Shown here piece after piece: positions 29,924-39,415 of a stretch of 64,000 nucleotides of DNA; position 1 is the first letter of the stretch; each line of letters opens with the position of its first letter. Position numbers and translations under genes: made by a program. The DNA lies in the NCBI GenBank assembly GCA_934045075.1, contig OW203732.1:20067889-20131888 (forward strand), read 5' to 3'. The notes beneath the pieces are model-generated. The model did not search any database. It was not told the DNA's origin and worked only from the letters and a program-made list of their open reading frames with translations. This stretch comes from Yponomeuta sedellus (taxonomy: Eukaryota; Arthropoda; Insecta; Lepidoptera; Yponomeutidae).

Positions 29924-30340
29924 TAGCCCTGCCACTGCCACTTCATTTCGGACCGTAGCAATTCTCACAGTTCAATCGGCGGTGCCTATATTATTGAACG
30001 CAATCCCTTGAATAACAACTCATATCCTCGAATGAATCACCCGACAGCAGCCTGGCAACCGATGTGTGATTTACGCGCGCTACTGCCCGGTCCGACGCAT
30101 AAATATAGATGGGACACCCGGCAGAGTATTGCGCCGGAGATATGTCGTCAAAAATAATATGTATGCAGTGCGATTTGGGGCTTAGGCCGAGCGCAGCTGA
30201 GCGGTTTTAATCCGATTAAAACCGATGTAAATGGAAAGGCGCAGTCGGCAGCACATCAACCATTACACGTGTGCACTCTAGTCAGTTACGTTAAGGGCGA
30301 ATTTGCAAGAAAAATGTATAGGCTTACTGCACTTGTACTA
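29924..30340. other. Unassigned sequence
   Basis: Nothing recognised. Confidence 0.35.
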
Positions 30341-30462
30341 AGAAAGGAAAGATTCCAATGCAATGCAGTTTAGATATTCACAATTGGTTATTGAGCTCTC
30401 CTCTAAGACAGACTTTGCTTGGTAACCATAAGGATACCCTAGTTTGAGGACAGGTTGAAAAT

Positions 30463-30514
30463 TTCAAATTAACCATACGACCCAATCACTATTGGGTCGT
30501 ATGGTTAATTTGAA
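30463..30514. repeat. Perfect 24-bp-arm hairpin
   Basis: The arm TTCAAATTAACCATACGACC plus CAAT, loop CACT, then the exact complement. The paralogous position in the second duplicate near 30985 has only AGGTCGTAAGTGATTGGGGT, not a perfect arm. Confidence 0.9.
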
Positions 30515-30662
30515 GACTTCGACCAGGCTTTGTTCTGACTCACGGAGTAACCGTCTCTAGTCACCATGATTAAGTTCTGCTAATCAGAGGGAAACCTGGT
30601 TGGACTTTATATTTTAATGTAAGAAACGAAACATTCCAATGCATACTGGATGTTAACAATTG

Positions 30663-30854
30663 CTATATATTGAACGGGTCTAATCTCGATTATATATTAC
30701 GTAAAACGTAATTACCTTATTTCACGACGATTCGGCAGCGTTAAAGTTGCCGTGGTCCCGGATAGACTACCCGAGACCACGGCAACTAAGGTAAATAGGG
30801 TAATTACGTTTTACCTAATAAATAATCGCGATTAGACCCGTTAAATATATAACT
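30663..30854. mobile_element. Fold-back MITE
   Basis: The left arm (CTATATATTGAACGGGTCTA, TACGTAAAACGTAATTACC, GACGATTCGGCAGCG, GTTGCCGTGGTCCCGG) is mirrored on the right by CCGAGACCACGGCAACT, GGTAATTACGTTTTACC and AGACCCGTTAAATATATA. It can form an almost complete ~190-bp hairpin. The same motifs are in the element at 3657-4455. Confidence 0.75.
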
Positions 30855-31187
30855 ATGTATGAGTATCGCGAATCATTCAGAAATTCTATAGTTAACAATT
30901 GGTTATCGATCTCTCCTCGAAGATTGATCTGGCCTGGTTACTATTAGCATATCTTAATTTGGACACAGGACAACAGATTAGGTCGTAAGTGATTGGGGTA
31001 TTTTGAAGAGTTCGATCAGATTTTGTCATGACTCATAGAGCAACCGACGACGCGAGCTCCATCTCTACTTACTGATTAAGATCTGCAAATCAAAGCGAAA
31101 CCTGCGCCTTGACTATGTAATTTTTGATGTATCCATCTGTATGCAAAAGCGGCATGTTTACTTAGTTCTACCGTATAGATATGTGAC

Positions 31188-31372
31188 GAGCACAGTGGCG
31201 TAGCGGTAGCGCGTCTGCCCACCTTACAAGACGTCCCGGGTTCGAACCCCGGCTGGGGACAAAAAAAACCCAGGTCTTGGATGTTTAATGTTCGTGATGT
31301 CGTTGTTTTTGGTTCCCACGACACACAGTATCCTAGTGTGGGGCCAGAAGCCATGAATGTGCCTGTATGTAA
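31188..31372 (+). mobile_element. tRNA-like SINE, GACATCACAAAC type, complete head
   Basis: The head has AGTGGCGTAGCGGTAGCGCG (A box region), CTGCCCACCTTACAAG and CCCGGGTTCGAACCCCGGCT (B box). The body reads AACCCAGGTCTTGGATGTTT, TCGTGATGTCGTTGTTTTTG, ACACAGTATCCTAGTGTGGG and GCCAGAAGCCATGAATGTGC. It is the best head of this family in the window. Confidence 0.75.
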
Positions 31373-31854
31373 ATTTAAATGTTATATTATGTACGAGTAT
31401 ATAGGCGTAATATGTATCACACATAGTGAACACCGCATTTCAGTGGATATCTGATACGTGTCAGTGATATTGAGCGACATAATTGTTCGACACAGTCCAG
31501 TAGATATTTCGTTTTTGCACACAGATGTTTGTGTACATATAAAGTTACTTAATCCCCGTGAGGTAACAAAGTGGCGTGTAAGGGTGCAAAAGTCAATTGT
31601 ATTGTGGAATGCACTAAGCCTCACCTCGACCTATACGTTATTTCAAATGTAACATCTGTATCGTTTTGGCAATGTGCGGTGAAGGTACAATGAAATAGTT
31701 AGATACATAATAATTTATTTGCACTTTTTGACACACACACGTTTTCAAAGCAAACAAAACAAAAGCTTAAAATATTACGTAAAAGTTCTGCATGCATGAC
31801 TAAACACAACGAAAATAATAGCAATGAAAACCCTTGAAATATATTCTTCTTTTT
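31373..31854. other. Unassigned sequence
   Basis: No gene recognised on either strand. Confidence 0.35.
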
Positions 31855-32130
31855 CTTCAGGCTATATTATGTAGTTCACTGCTGGACATAGCCCTCCCAT
31901 AATGAGCGCCATAGCGCCCATTAGGTGTCTTCAGCTTGCCGCATCCAGCACCTGCCTGCAGGTTTTCGCAGATCGTCATCCCACCTGGTTGGAGGTCTTA
32001 CACGACGTTTGCCGAGTCACGGTCTCCACTCAAAAACGCGTTTACTCCAACGGTTGTCGGTTCTTTGCGAGATATGGTCAGCCCACTGCCACTTCAGCTC
32101 GCTAATTCTTTGAGCTATGTCGATAACTTT
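31855..32130 (-). pseudogene. RTE-like LINE C-terminus and 3' UTR
   Basis: On minus: ending of the WRPRLGKR and CWMRQAED type, seen on plus as TCACGGTCTCCACTCAAAAA, CGTTTACTCCAACGGTTGTC and CTTGCCGCATCCAGCACCTG. The 3' UTR is AGCAGTGAACTACATAATAT with a GAAGAAAAAGAAGAA tail near 31845. Frame-broken. Confidence 0.75.
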
Positions 32131-33044
32131 GGTTCATATTGGCTGTAAAAGACTATACCCAACAGTAAACTAAGTCTTTGTTTTTAACCACGACGACACT
32201 CTAACTGCAGTTTAAGGCTAAATTAGGGCTTGGAGTATGTTTTTATTTGCTTGGGTTCAGCGTGCCTCATATTTGGAATTAGTGACTCTTCTCTATAAAA
32301 AACTAAGTTTGTTTCCACTGAAATCAAGTTGAACAGTTGTGTACTTGTAGCCTTATTTCTGCTATACTCTAGCGCGATCGCAGTAGCGCTTACCAATTCC
32401 ATAAAATACGATAATGGTAAGGACACGATATCGTTGGGTTAGTATTGTTATTTAAATACATTTTTGCACTTATGAAAATAAAATTCGTCATTTTTTGGTG
32501 AGACAACTTAACGAGGCACTATTAAGTGTATTATAGAGCACGCATTTTGTGTTGCTGTTGAATCTATTGTTATTTTGTGTCGCTAATGAATAATAAAAAA
32601 AAGACGAAAACAACGTGTCACTCTGGGTCCTGACAGAATATCAGCGTTATGAGAAACCTTGTAACACATGCTGAGTCTGGTACCCATTTATTGCCACGAC
32701 ACACAGTATATATCGATCCAGGTAAATTTTAATTTTGAAACATTGTATTTTCTTGTTGTTATTTAATTTATTTGTGTTAATTTTTTTTGTGTGTAATAGA
32801 TAAACGGCGAACTCGTGTATCTCTTACACACAAAACTTCTATTCTATTCATGCAACATTCTTCATATTGCTTGCGATTTTAAGTTTTTCCCTAGCTATTA
32901 TTAAAGCCGTGACCGCCGCCGTCACCATGACCGCGTAAGTGAGTGGGAAACTTTGATCCTAAACTAACAACTGCTTCCGAAAAGTCAATGAAACTAAAGT
33001 TCAGTATTCGTTGGCTGTTTTAATTTGAATTTGAATGTTGCATG
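32131..33044. other. Mostly unassigned
   Basis: At 32633-32705 CTGACAGAATATCAGCGTTA and ACACATGCTGAGTCTGG recall the repeat at 19855-20330. The rest is AT-rich with no recognised feature. Confidence 0.4.
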
Positions 33045-33290
33045 TCGTCAGGCTGTACTAGTCCACTGCTGGACATAGCCCTCCTCTAAAGAGCGCCACG
33101 TTGTGCTATCATAGGGGGTAATGCCCATAATCCCCACGCTGGGCATGCGGGTTGGGGATCGCAGTTCGGTGGAATTGTACTGCAGGAGGCGCTGCTGCCC
33201 ACCCCTGGTTTGTGTCCCTTAGTCGCTTTTTACGACACCCGCGGGAAGAATTGGGTTGGTGCTATTCTTTAGGCCGATACCACACAGCAA
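33045..33290 (-). mobile_element. Non-autonomous element with RTE-type tail
   Basis: On plus: GTCGTCAGGCTGTACTAGTC, GTTGTGCTATCATAGGGGGT, AATCCCCACGCTGGGCATGC, GGAATTGTACTGCAGGAGGC, TTACGACACCCGCGG and ATTGGGTTGGTGCTATTC. It is the same family as 12213 and is long enough to include the AGGCCGATACCACAC start. Confidence 0.7.
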
Positions 33291-33369
33291 TGTCGCACGT
33301 AGACTTAAAGATTTAATGCGGTTGGAATTAAATATATAAATATAAAGTAAAACGGGTAAAACAGCTATG

Positions 33370-33672
33370 CCCAAAGATTCTGAAGGATAGGGTTCGTAAC
33401 GAATGCATCCGACATAGAACCAAAGTTATCGACATAGCTCAGAGAATTAGCAAGCTGTGGTGGCAGTGGCCATATCTCGCGAAGAACCGATAACCTTGAA
33501 GTAAATGTGTTCTTGAGTGGAAACCGCGACACGGCAAACGTAGTGTAAGACGCTCTCGAACCAGGTGGGATGACGATCTGCAAAAAACTGTCGGCAAATG
33601 CTAGGGTACTTTGGCGCTCATTAGGGGAGGGCTATGTCCAGAAGTGGACTAATAAAGCCTGAAGAAGAAGAA
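33370..33672 (+). pseudogene. RTE-like LINE C-terminus and 3' UTR
   Basis: Plus strand: CGTAACGAATGCATCCGACA, AGTTATCGACATAGCTCAGA, a CATATCTCGCGAAGAACCGA step, GTGGAAACCGCGACACGGCA and a 3' UTR with GGGCTATGTCCAGAAGTGGA and GAAGAAGAAGGAG. A deletion after AAACTGTCGGCAAATGCTAG removes the usual WMRQAED part. Confidence 0.75.
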
Positions 33673-33689
33673 GGAGATAAAATAATAAG

Positions 33690-33910
33690 CTATATTTGTA
33701 TAATTGCATGCACTGCATGCTTCTGTTTTGTCAAATTGTTTACTCTGTGCCTAATTAGGTGATGCTTAGTATACATGTGTGTGTTTTATAGAAATAATCG
33801 TGTATTTATAGTGTGTGTGTACTAGATAATAAATCAGTTGTTGTTCAGACGTCACCTTGCTTATGTCATCTAACCAAACCTCTAATATTACATGGTGTCA
33901 GGTGTAGGGT
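33690..33910 (+). mobile_element. LTR-retrotransposon 5' remnant (LTR end plus primer site)
   Basis: AATAAATCAGTTGTTGTTCA near 33828 looks like the polyadenylation region of an LTR, which would end at CTCTAATATTACA (about 33891). It is followed directly by TGGTGTCAGGTGTAGGGT, a plausible primer-binding site starting with the TGG that pairs with a tRNA CCA end. The element is cut off soon after by the LINE fragment at 33945. The left LTR edge is not identified. Confidence 0.45.
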
Positions 33911-33944
33911 ATTTATCTATTTTATCTTTGTGTTCATTCTGGTG

Positions 33945-34100
33945 TACATACATATATACATACATAACGTCGCGCCTGGATCCTAGAGGGGTAGGCAGAC
34001 ACCAGGGACTGCTACTTGCCACGATCCTGACAGATCACCTTCGCATCATCAGCGTTCATAAGTCGTTGCATGCACGCACGGCGGTTCTGGGTACTTTTTT
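33945..34100 (-). pseudogene. RTE-like LINE C-terminal fragment
   Basis: On plus: CATACATATATACATACATA, GATCCTAGAGGGGTAGGCAG, CAGATCACCTTCGCATCATC and CGTTGCATGCACGCACGGCG. It matches 2232-2472 and 16861-17075 with a short TATG-type tail. Confidence 0.7.
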
Positions 34101-34121
34101 TTCTGGTGTACAATAAAGGGT

Positions 34122-34228
34122 CGTCGTCGTCGTCAGGCTGTACTAGTCCACTGCTGGCCATAGCCCTTCTCTAAAGAGCGCCATAGCGCCCTGTCTTCAG
34201 CTTGCCGCATCCAGCATCTGTCTGCAGT
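34122..34228 (-). pseudogene. RTE-like LINE 3' scrap
   Basis: GTCAGGCTGTACTAGTCCAC, ATAGCCCTTCTCTAAAGAGC and CAGCTTGCCGCATCCAGCAT are the 3' UTR and last codons on minus. Confidence 0.65.
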
Positions 34229-34267
34229 TTCAATAAAGCGTATTCATGTCTTACTTTATCTTACCTA

Positions 34268-34655
34268 AAAGCAGTGGTAGCTCAGTGGGTAGAACCATGG
34301 ACTGGCAAGCGAGAGCCCTAGGTTCGATCCCGAGTGCGGGCATGTACCAATAACTTTGTTTAATTTCAAAGTTACGTTCATTCGCGAATTTGTAGTCGCA
34401 ATACCACACGCTAATCGTGAAGGAAAACATCGTGAGGAAACCCGCGGCTTGGTTGCCTCCGCACGTATTGACTAGTCTTTCCTGTGGGCTAGGCCGATTA
34501 AGCTGTCAGGATGGTATAGGTGCTGGGCAAGCCTACGCCATCTATAAAAACCATGTCCCAGGCACCACAGCGTCGGACTGGTCCCTTCACCCATCTAGTG
34601 TGAGTGAAGATGCCACTGGACGCTGTATGAATCATCTCATTTAGTAGATGCGAAA
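34268..34655 (+). mobile_element. tRNA-like SINE (CATCGTGAGGAAACC type), complete
   Basis: The head has AGCAGTGGTAGCTCAGTGGG (A box), ACCATGGACTGGCAAGCGAG and a GGTTCGATCCCGAG B box, with TGCGGGCATGTACCAATAAC. The body has GTCGCAATACCACACGCTAA, GAAGGAAAACATCGTGAGGA, GGCCGATTAAGCTGTCAGGA and a ~150-bp 3' part ending AAAAAGGCC. It differs in its 3' half from the CACGCGTGG-type copies, so two 3' ends share one head family. Confidence 0.65.
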
Positions 34656-34954
34656 AAGGCCAATATTATTATTATTTATCTTACCTCAGGTAAGACATCG
34701 TAGTTAAGCATAAACAAATCATCACGTACGCCGCTTAAAAGTGAGCAATAAAACTTAGACACTTTCAGCGTTATAGCTTACAATATCACTGTTACAGTAA
34801 TACAGGACGCTCGTAAAAAAACCCATAAAGGCAAAACTCCGTCGTAAACGGGGGAATAAACGAGGTTGTTGTAAAATTGTGTCACCAAACTTGCGGCAGA
34901 AGCTCACGTCTATACAGGGTAAAGAGGTAGATAGATAGAGATAGAGAACACTAT
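34656..34954. other. Unassigned sequence
   Basis: Nothing recognised. Confidence 0.3.
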
Positions 34955-35138
34955 AATATAAAAATGAATCGCTGAATTTGTTGGTAAGCGCAAATCTCGT
35001 GAGCAACTGAACCGATTTTGCTAATTCTTTTTTTAGAATATTCCTTGAAGTACGAGGATGGTTCTTAAGAAGAGAAAACATTGAAAAAATCAAACCATCG
35101 ATGGTAGGCGGTACGAAGTTCGCTGGGTCAGTTAGTTG
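34955..35138 (+). repeat. Interspersed repeat (AATGAATCGCTGAATTTGTT type)
   Basis: AAAAATGAATCGCTGAATTT, GGTAAGCGCAAATCTCGTGA, CCTTGAAGTACGAGGATGGT and CGGTACGAAGTTCGCTGGGT match 28091-28290. Confidence 0.55.
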
Positions 35139-35235
35139 TAGATAAAAATGGAATTTACACAGATATTTCTTAACCTAAGAGTACAGACGGCGGCCTTATC
35201 ATTAAAAGTGATCTCTTTCAGACAATCTTTAGATG
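35139..35235 (-). mobile_element. LINE-like 3' end (TACAGACGGCGGCC type)
   Basis: AAAAATGGAATTTACACAGA, TAACCTAAGAGTACAGACGG and CGGCCTTATCATTAAAAG recur at 41257-41340 and, partly, at 25656. Confidence 0.45.
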
Positions 35236-36312
35236 AACTGGACTAATACATTAGAGAAGGAAGTAGATGTACAAAAAAAACATAGAAAACGATAATTTCA
35301 GAGGTACCTGTATAAATACATGCCTAAATGACAGTTGGAATAAATAAAATTATCAATAGATACATAAGTTTTAGTTCAAAAAGATACGTACAAATAATTT
35401 AAATAAATAAATAAAAAAAATGAATATTACATACAATAAATAATTAACAAAATATACACATTGAAAAAGTAAGCTTAAAATGCGTCTGGACTGTGGTTGC
35501 TGATAAACATAAATGAAATGAAAATTAAAAATGTTTATTGAGCAGAATAAAACATTACATGTTGCCATCTTCAAAGAAAAACCTTAAAAATTACAAACTA
35601 GATCTTGAAATAGTTACCACAGACATTAAGATAACTGATAATATTTACTTTTAAAAAAAACGTATTATAAAACCAGTCAAGACGTTTATTCCATTGGTAG
35701 CGCTAGTTAGCGCCTTAATTGAAATATCTGAGACGTAGAAGACACTACTCAGATCCCCTTAACCCGTGCCGCCAGGTGGCGCCAGTGCCACGCAAAACAT
35801 TGCGCCCCACTACTACTGAACACAATCTCTAAAAGATTTCTCTCCGTTCTTTTCACAACCTCCACTAACAGGTTCTTAGCGACCTTTTGTTCTACTTATT
35901 CGGTGACTGCACCCTTTAAATAGTAACGCTTAACCCTTCTAATGCGGGCGTTGTAAAAGTGTGACGTAATCGATGGAGTGGGGGCTTGCGGGACCCCAGC
36001 GCGGATTGGCGGCAATCGCTCAATCGGTGCAGGGATGCGAGTTTAAATGCTGATTTCGATTTTATGAGCATTTCGTTCGTTCGTTTCGTTCTTGAGCGTT
36101 TTTATGGCGCGTTTGCGTTGTTTGTGTGGGCAAGGCTTTGCTGCTTGCGGCATTTTAAGCTTGTTTTTACCACCTACTGTTTTGCCTGGGTGGATCGTTC
36201 TATTTATTTTACCGCACATTCTTTCGAGTAAAATCTGTCCCATCTCAAAGCGGCCCTTAAAATTTTCTTACAGACACTTGAGAATCTATGTTTGCAACAA
36301 AATTTTCATTTA
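35236..36312. other. Unassigned sequence
   Basis: About 1.1 kb with no recognised gene or repeat. Open frames at 35986-36243 overlap on both strands and do not resemble known proteins. Short GTGGCGCC-type steps near 35770 are unexplained. Confidence 0.4.
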
Positions 36313-36652
36313 CTAGACTGTTAGTTTCGTAGCTAAAGACGTTACTTATATATCGCGTAAAAAATTTAGTGCCAAAGCTAAAAATTGGGTGCCAGTGAAA
36401 CACAGAAGAGGCTACGTAAAAAAAGTTATCCATATTTAAAGGATAAAGTGATAAACTGTGAAATGGATAGGTTTAGACGTAAGAGTGAATCTCTGAAACT
36501 TACTATACTGTTTGTTTCGTAGCTAAAAGCGTTACTTATATCTGGCGTAAAAAATCGAGTGCCAAAGCTAAAGGCTACGTAAAAAAGCTATCCATACTCA
36601 AAGTATAAAGTGATAAACTGTGAAATGGACGGGTTTAGTTAATCTCTAAAAC
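36313..36652. repeat. Two-copy tandem duplication
   Basis: Unit 1 (36313-36505) and unit 2 (36506-36652) share TAGTTTCGTAGCTAAAGACG (unit 2 TTTGTTTCGTAGCTAAAAGC), GTTACTTATAT, AGTGCCAAAGCTAAA, GGCTACGTAAAAAA and AAGTGATAAACTGTGAAATG. Unit 2 lacks ~35 bp after AGTGCCAAAGCTAAA. The family is unknown. Confidence 0.8.
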
Positions 36653-36654
36653 TA

Positions 36655-37690
36655 TAAGACGAATTTAGAAAACCTATTTAGAGGCTAAAAATTTCACCCA
36701 TGCCGGGATTCGAACCCGCAACCTCTGGCTATCCGTACCAGCGCTCTACCAATTGAGCCAATGGGCGACTCACGGCATCAGTGAAATTTCGAACCTCTTT
36801 ACAATATTCTCTGTATTACGTACAGGCAGCGACATCTGACTTAAGCAAATTGCATTACTTACAGCCCCGACTACCTACTTTGCAGTTAGGTTTAACATCG
36901 GAACGATATCACTGTACCCACATGATTACACTATTTTTATTTTTAATGCACTAACCCGTGCTAAGGAACAAATTTAAAAACCTATTTAGAGGCTAAAAAT
37001 TTCACCCATGCCGGGATTCGAACCCGCAACCTCTGGCTATCCGTACCAGCGCTCTACCAATTGAGCCAATGGGCGACTCACGGCATCAGTGAAATTTCGA
37101 ACCTCTTTACAATATTCTCTGTATTACGTACAGGCAGCGACATCTGACTTAAGCAAATTGCATTACTTACAGCCCCGACTACCTACTTTGCAGTTAGGTT
37201 TAACATCGGAACGATATCACTGTACCCACATGATTACACTATTTTTATTTTTAATGCACTAACCCGTGCTAAGGAACAAATTTAAAAACCTATTTAGAGG
37301 CTAAAAATTTCACCCATGCCGGGATTCGAACCCGCAACGATATCACTGTACCCACATGATTACACTATTTTTATTTTTAATGCACTAACCCGTGCTAAGG
37401 ACAATTTTAAAAACCTATTTAGAGGCTAAAAATTCCAACCATGCTGGGATTCGAACCCGCGACCTCTGGCTATCCGTGACAGCGCTCTTTCCAACTGAGC
37501 TAATGGGCGACTCACCGGCATCAGTGAAATTTCAAACCTCTTTACACAATTCTCTGTATTACGTACAGGCAGCGACATCTGGCTGAAGTAATTTGCATTA
37601 CTTGCAGCCCCGAGTACCTACTTTGCAGTTAGGTTTTACATTGGAATGATATCGCTGTACCCACATGATACATGATCTTTAGCCTCTAAA
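36655..37690 (-). mobile_element. Tandem array of the tRNA-like ~310-bp repeat
   Basis: Two complete head-to-tail units with cores at 36695-36767 and 37003-37075 (308 bp apart, near identical) are followed by a truncated third unit (to ~37338, cut after the B box) and a more diverged fourth (core about 37434-37508). Each core on minus has CGCCCATTGGCTCAATTGGT or CGCCCATTAGCTCAGTTGGA and GGGTTCGAATCCC. The first two cores share ACGGATA in the anticodon loop. Near-identity of units 1 and 2 points to recent duplication. Confidence 0.85.
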
Positions 37691-37759
37691 TAGGTTTTTT
37701 AAAATATTTATTTGTTTCGTCAATCTTTCTTCCTTCATCCTCTCCACATGTCCTGCCTA

Positions 37760-37997
37760 CAGAATGGCACCAACCCAAATTCTTCCCGCGGGTGTCGTAA
37801 AAGGCGACCAAGGGACACAAAACGGGAGGTGGGCAGCAGCGGCCCCTGCAGTACGCCACCAAACTGCGATCCCCAACCCGCATGCCTAGCGTGGGGATTA
37901 TGGGCATTACCCCCCAATGATGGGACAACCTTGCGCTATGGCGCTCGTTAGGGGAGAGTTATGTCCAGCAGTGGACTAGTATAGCCTGAAGAAGACG
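37760..37997 (+). mobile_element. Non-autonomous element with RTE-type tail
   Basis: CAGAATGGCACCAACCCAAA, TCTTCCCGCGGGTGTCGTAA, AGGCGACCAAGGGACACAAA, TGGGGATTATGGGCATTACC, GGGACAACCTTGCGCTATGG and GTCCAGCAGTGGACTAGTAT, with a GAAGAAGA end. It is the most complete copy of the family of 12213. Confidence 0.75.
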
Positions 37998-38762
37998 ATT
38001 ACTGAGCAGAATGTGCCGAAGCGGCAATAGCATTGTGAATGCTATTGCATCGCGGCTGGAAGATCCATTGATTTGGATTCAAATTAAATGCACAAAATCA
38101 CTGTTAGATATTAAATACTAACCATAGGCCATAATTCTATATTTATTGCCACTAACATTACACTGGACAATGTTTTCTGTATATTAAATAAATAATGGAC
38201 AAACGAGCGAAACTGCGTTCACGGCGAGTCACAGGTAAAATGCCTCCTATTTTTGGATAGAAGATTTTGTTACCAACTGTCTTAGTTAAATTGACTTTGT
38301 TTCAAATATTCCTAAGGTAAAATGTAATGAAAAACAAAAGACTTCAAAAACAGGAATTTCTTTAATTCGTTTCAATCTGAGCGTAAAACTCGCACAGTGA
38401 TCAAAGGCAGAACTTTCCGAATACATTGATCAAACAAAGGGCCCTCATGTTACAATTCTGCTAATAAGTTTAATTACTGCTCAACCCGCGGTTCCCAGTA
38501 TTATTTTGTACATCGCAAAGCGGTACAGGATACCGCCACGGGGCTCAAACTCATTGAACGCGATAGGGTTGCTCCTGTCAAATAATCTATTTCTTGACAC
38601 TGAGAACTGTGGTACTTAAGACTGATCTTCCTTCTAGCATCGTTCTCGGTCAATTTTTTTTGTATGGTTGTAAATGTGGTCACTTTACTCTTGATATTAT
38701 GTTTTTTTAGGCCGGCGCTAGATAGTAAAAATCTGGACAATTTATATTTTAACTTTACTAAA
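37998..38762. other. Unassigned sequence
   Basis: No recognised gene. A GAAGCGGCAATAGCATTGTG / AATGCTATTGCATCGCG step near 38020 is self-complementary. Confidence 0.4.
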
Positions 38763-38894
38763 GCTTCTTTTCTTTTCTTTTTTTTTCTTTTCTTTTCTTT
38801 TCTTTTCTTTTCTTTTCTTTTCTTTTCTTTTCTTTTCTTTTCTTTTCTTTTCTTTTCTTTTCTTTTCTTTTCTTTTCTTTTCTTTTCTTTTCTA
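38763..38894. repeat. (TTTTC)n microsatellite
   Basis: About 26 copies of TTTTC/CTTTT lead directly into the SINE head at 38895. Reading frames across it (Phe-Leu-Phe-Ser) are repeat artefacts. Confidence 0.95.
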
Positions 38895-39030
38895 CGTCTG
38901 TGGCGCAGCGGTAGCGCATGTGTCTACCATGTAAGGGGTCCCGGGTTCGAACCCCAGCGGGGGACAAAAACAACCCAGATCTTGGATGTTTACATGTTTG
39001 TGATGTCGTTGTTTCTGGTTCCTGTTGGAG
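38895..39030 (+). mobile_element. tRNA-like SINE, GACATCACAAAC type
   Basis: GTCTGTGGCGCAGCGGTAGC (A box), TGTCTACCATGTAAGGGG, GGGTTCGAACCCCAGCGGGG (B box), CCAGATCTTGGATGTTTACA and GTGATGTCGTTGTTTCTGGT. It is directly joined on its right to a 5S SINE fragment. Confidence 0.75.
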
Positions 39031-39203
39031 GAAGGTTAAGCCATTCTTCACCACATGGGTCAAAATCATGTTGTTGGAGTATTGTAAGACAGTGGCGTGC
39101 CTTACTGTCAGTAGTCATCAAGCCGCCCATAAGGCCTCTGACACGGCTTAACGACTATTATTACATGATAGCCGGCACTAACTGCTCAACGAAGCACAGA
39201 AGC
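39030..39203 (-). mobile_element. 5S SINE body and tail fragment
   Basis: GTTGGAGGAAGGTTAAGCCA, ATTGTAAGACAGTGGCGTGC, CATCAAGCCGCCCATAAGGC and TGATAGCCGGCACTAACTGC, ending ACGAAGCACAGAAGC. There is no 5S head. Confidence 0.65.
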
Positions 39204-39415
39204 ATGATTATAAATAATATGAAAATGTAAATTTTATTAACACACACGTTTAGCTATAACTATGACATTTAGCAGTAGCCACCACACAAGGTTTGGTGGT
39301 GTAATTTGATTTAATTATTTTTTTTGCATGACTAAAGACGTGAATTGTGAAGAAACTTATAAATATCTTACCAGCTGTTAATAAAATTTCATTTCAGAAA
39401 TAAATAATCTGACAA
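39204..39415. other. Unassigned AT-rich sequence
   Basis: Nothing recognised. Confidence 0.3.

Larger units (their letters stand above)
30341..31110. repeat. Duplicated segment broken by hairpin elements
   Basis: A block AATTGGTTATYGAKCTCTCC, GTTTGAGGACAGG or TTTGGACACAGG, TTCGAYCAGR, and ACTCAYRGAGYAACCG occurs at about 30380-30600 and again at 30898-31080. A GGAAAGATTCCAATGCAATG / CGAAACATTCCAATGCATAC pair lies at 30345 and 30625. Two hairpins are embedded (next entries). The pattern suggests duplication of a ~500-bp unit and later insertion. Confidence 0.55.

Noticed and set aside
36655..37690. tRNA gene cluster
   Set aside because: The tRNA-like cores are identical, embedded in identical ~308-bp units and lack a usable anticodon loop.
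38664..39230. 188-residue protein with Phe/Leu/Ser repeats
   Set aside because: It is the (TTTTC)n tract followed by a SINE and a 5S SINE fragment read through.
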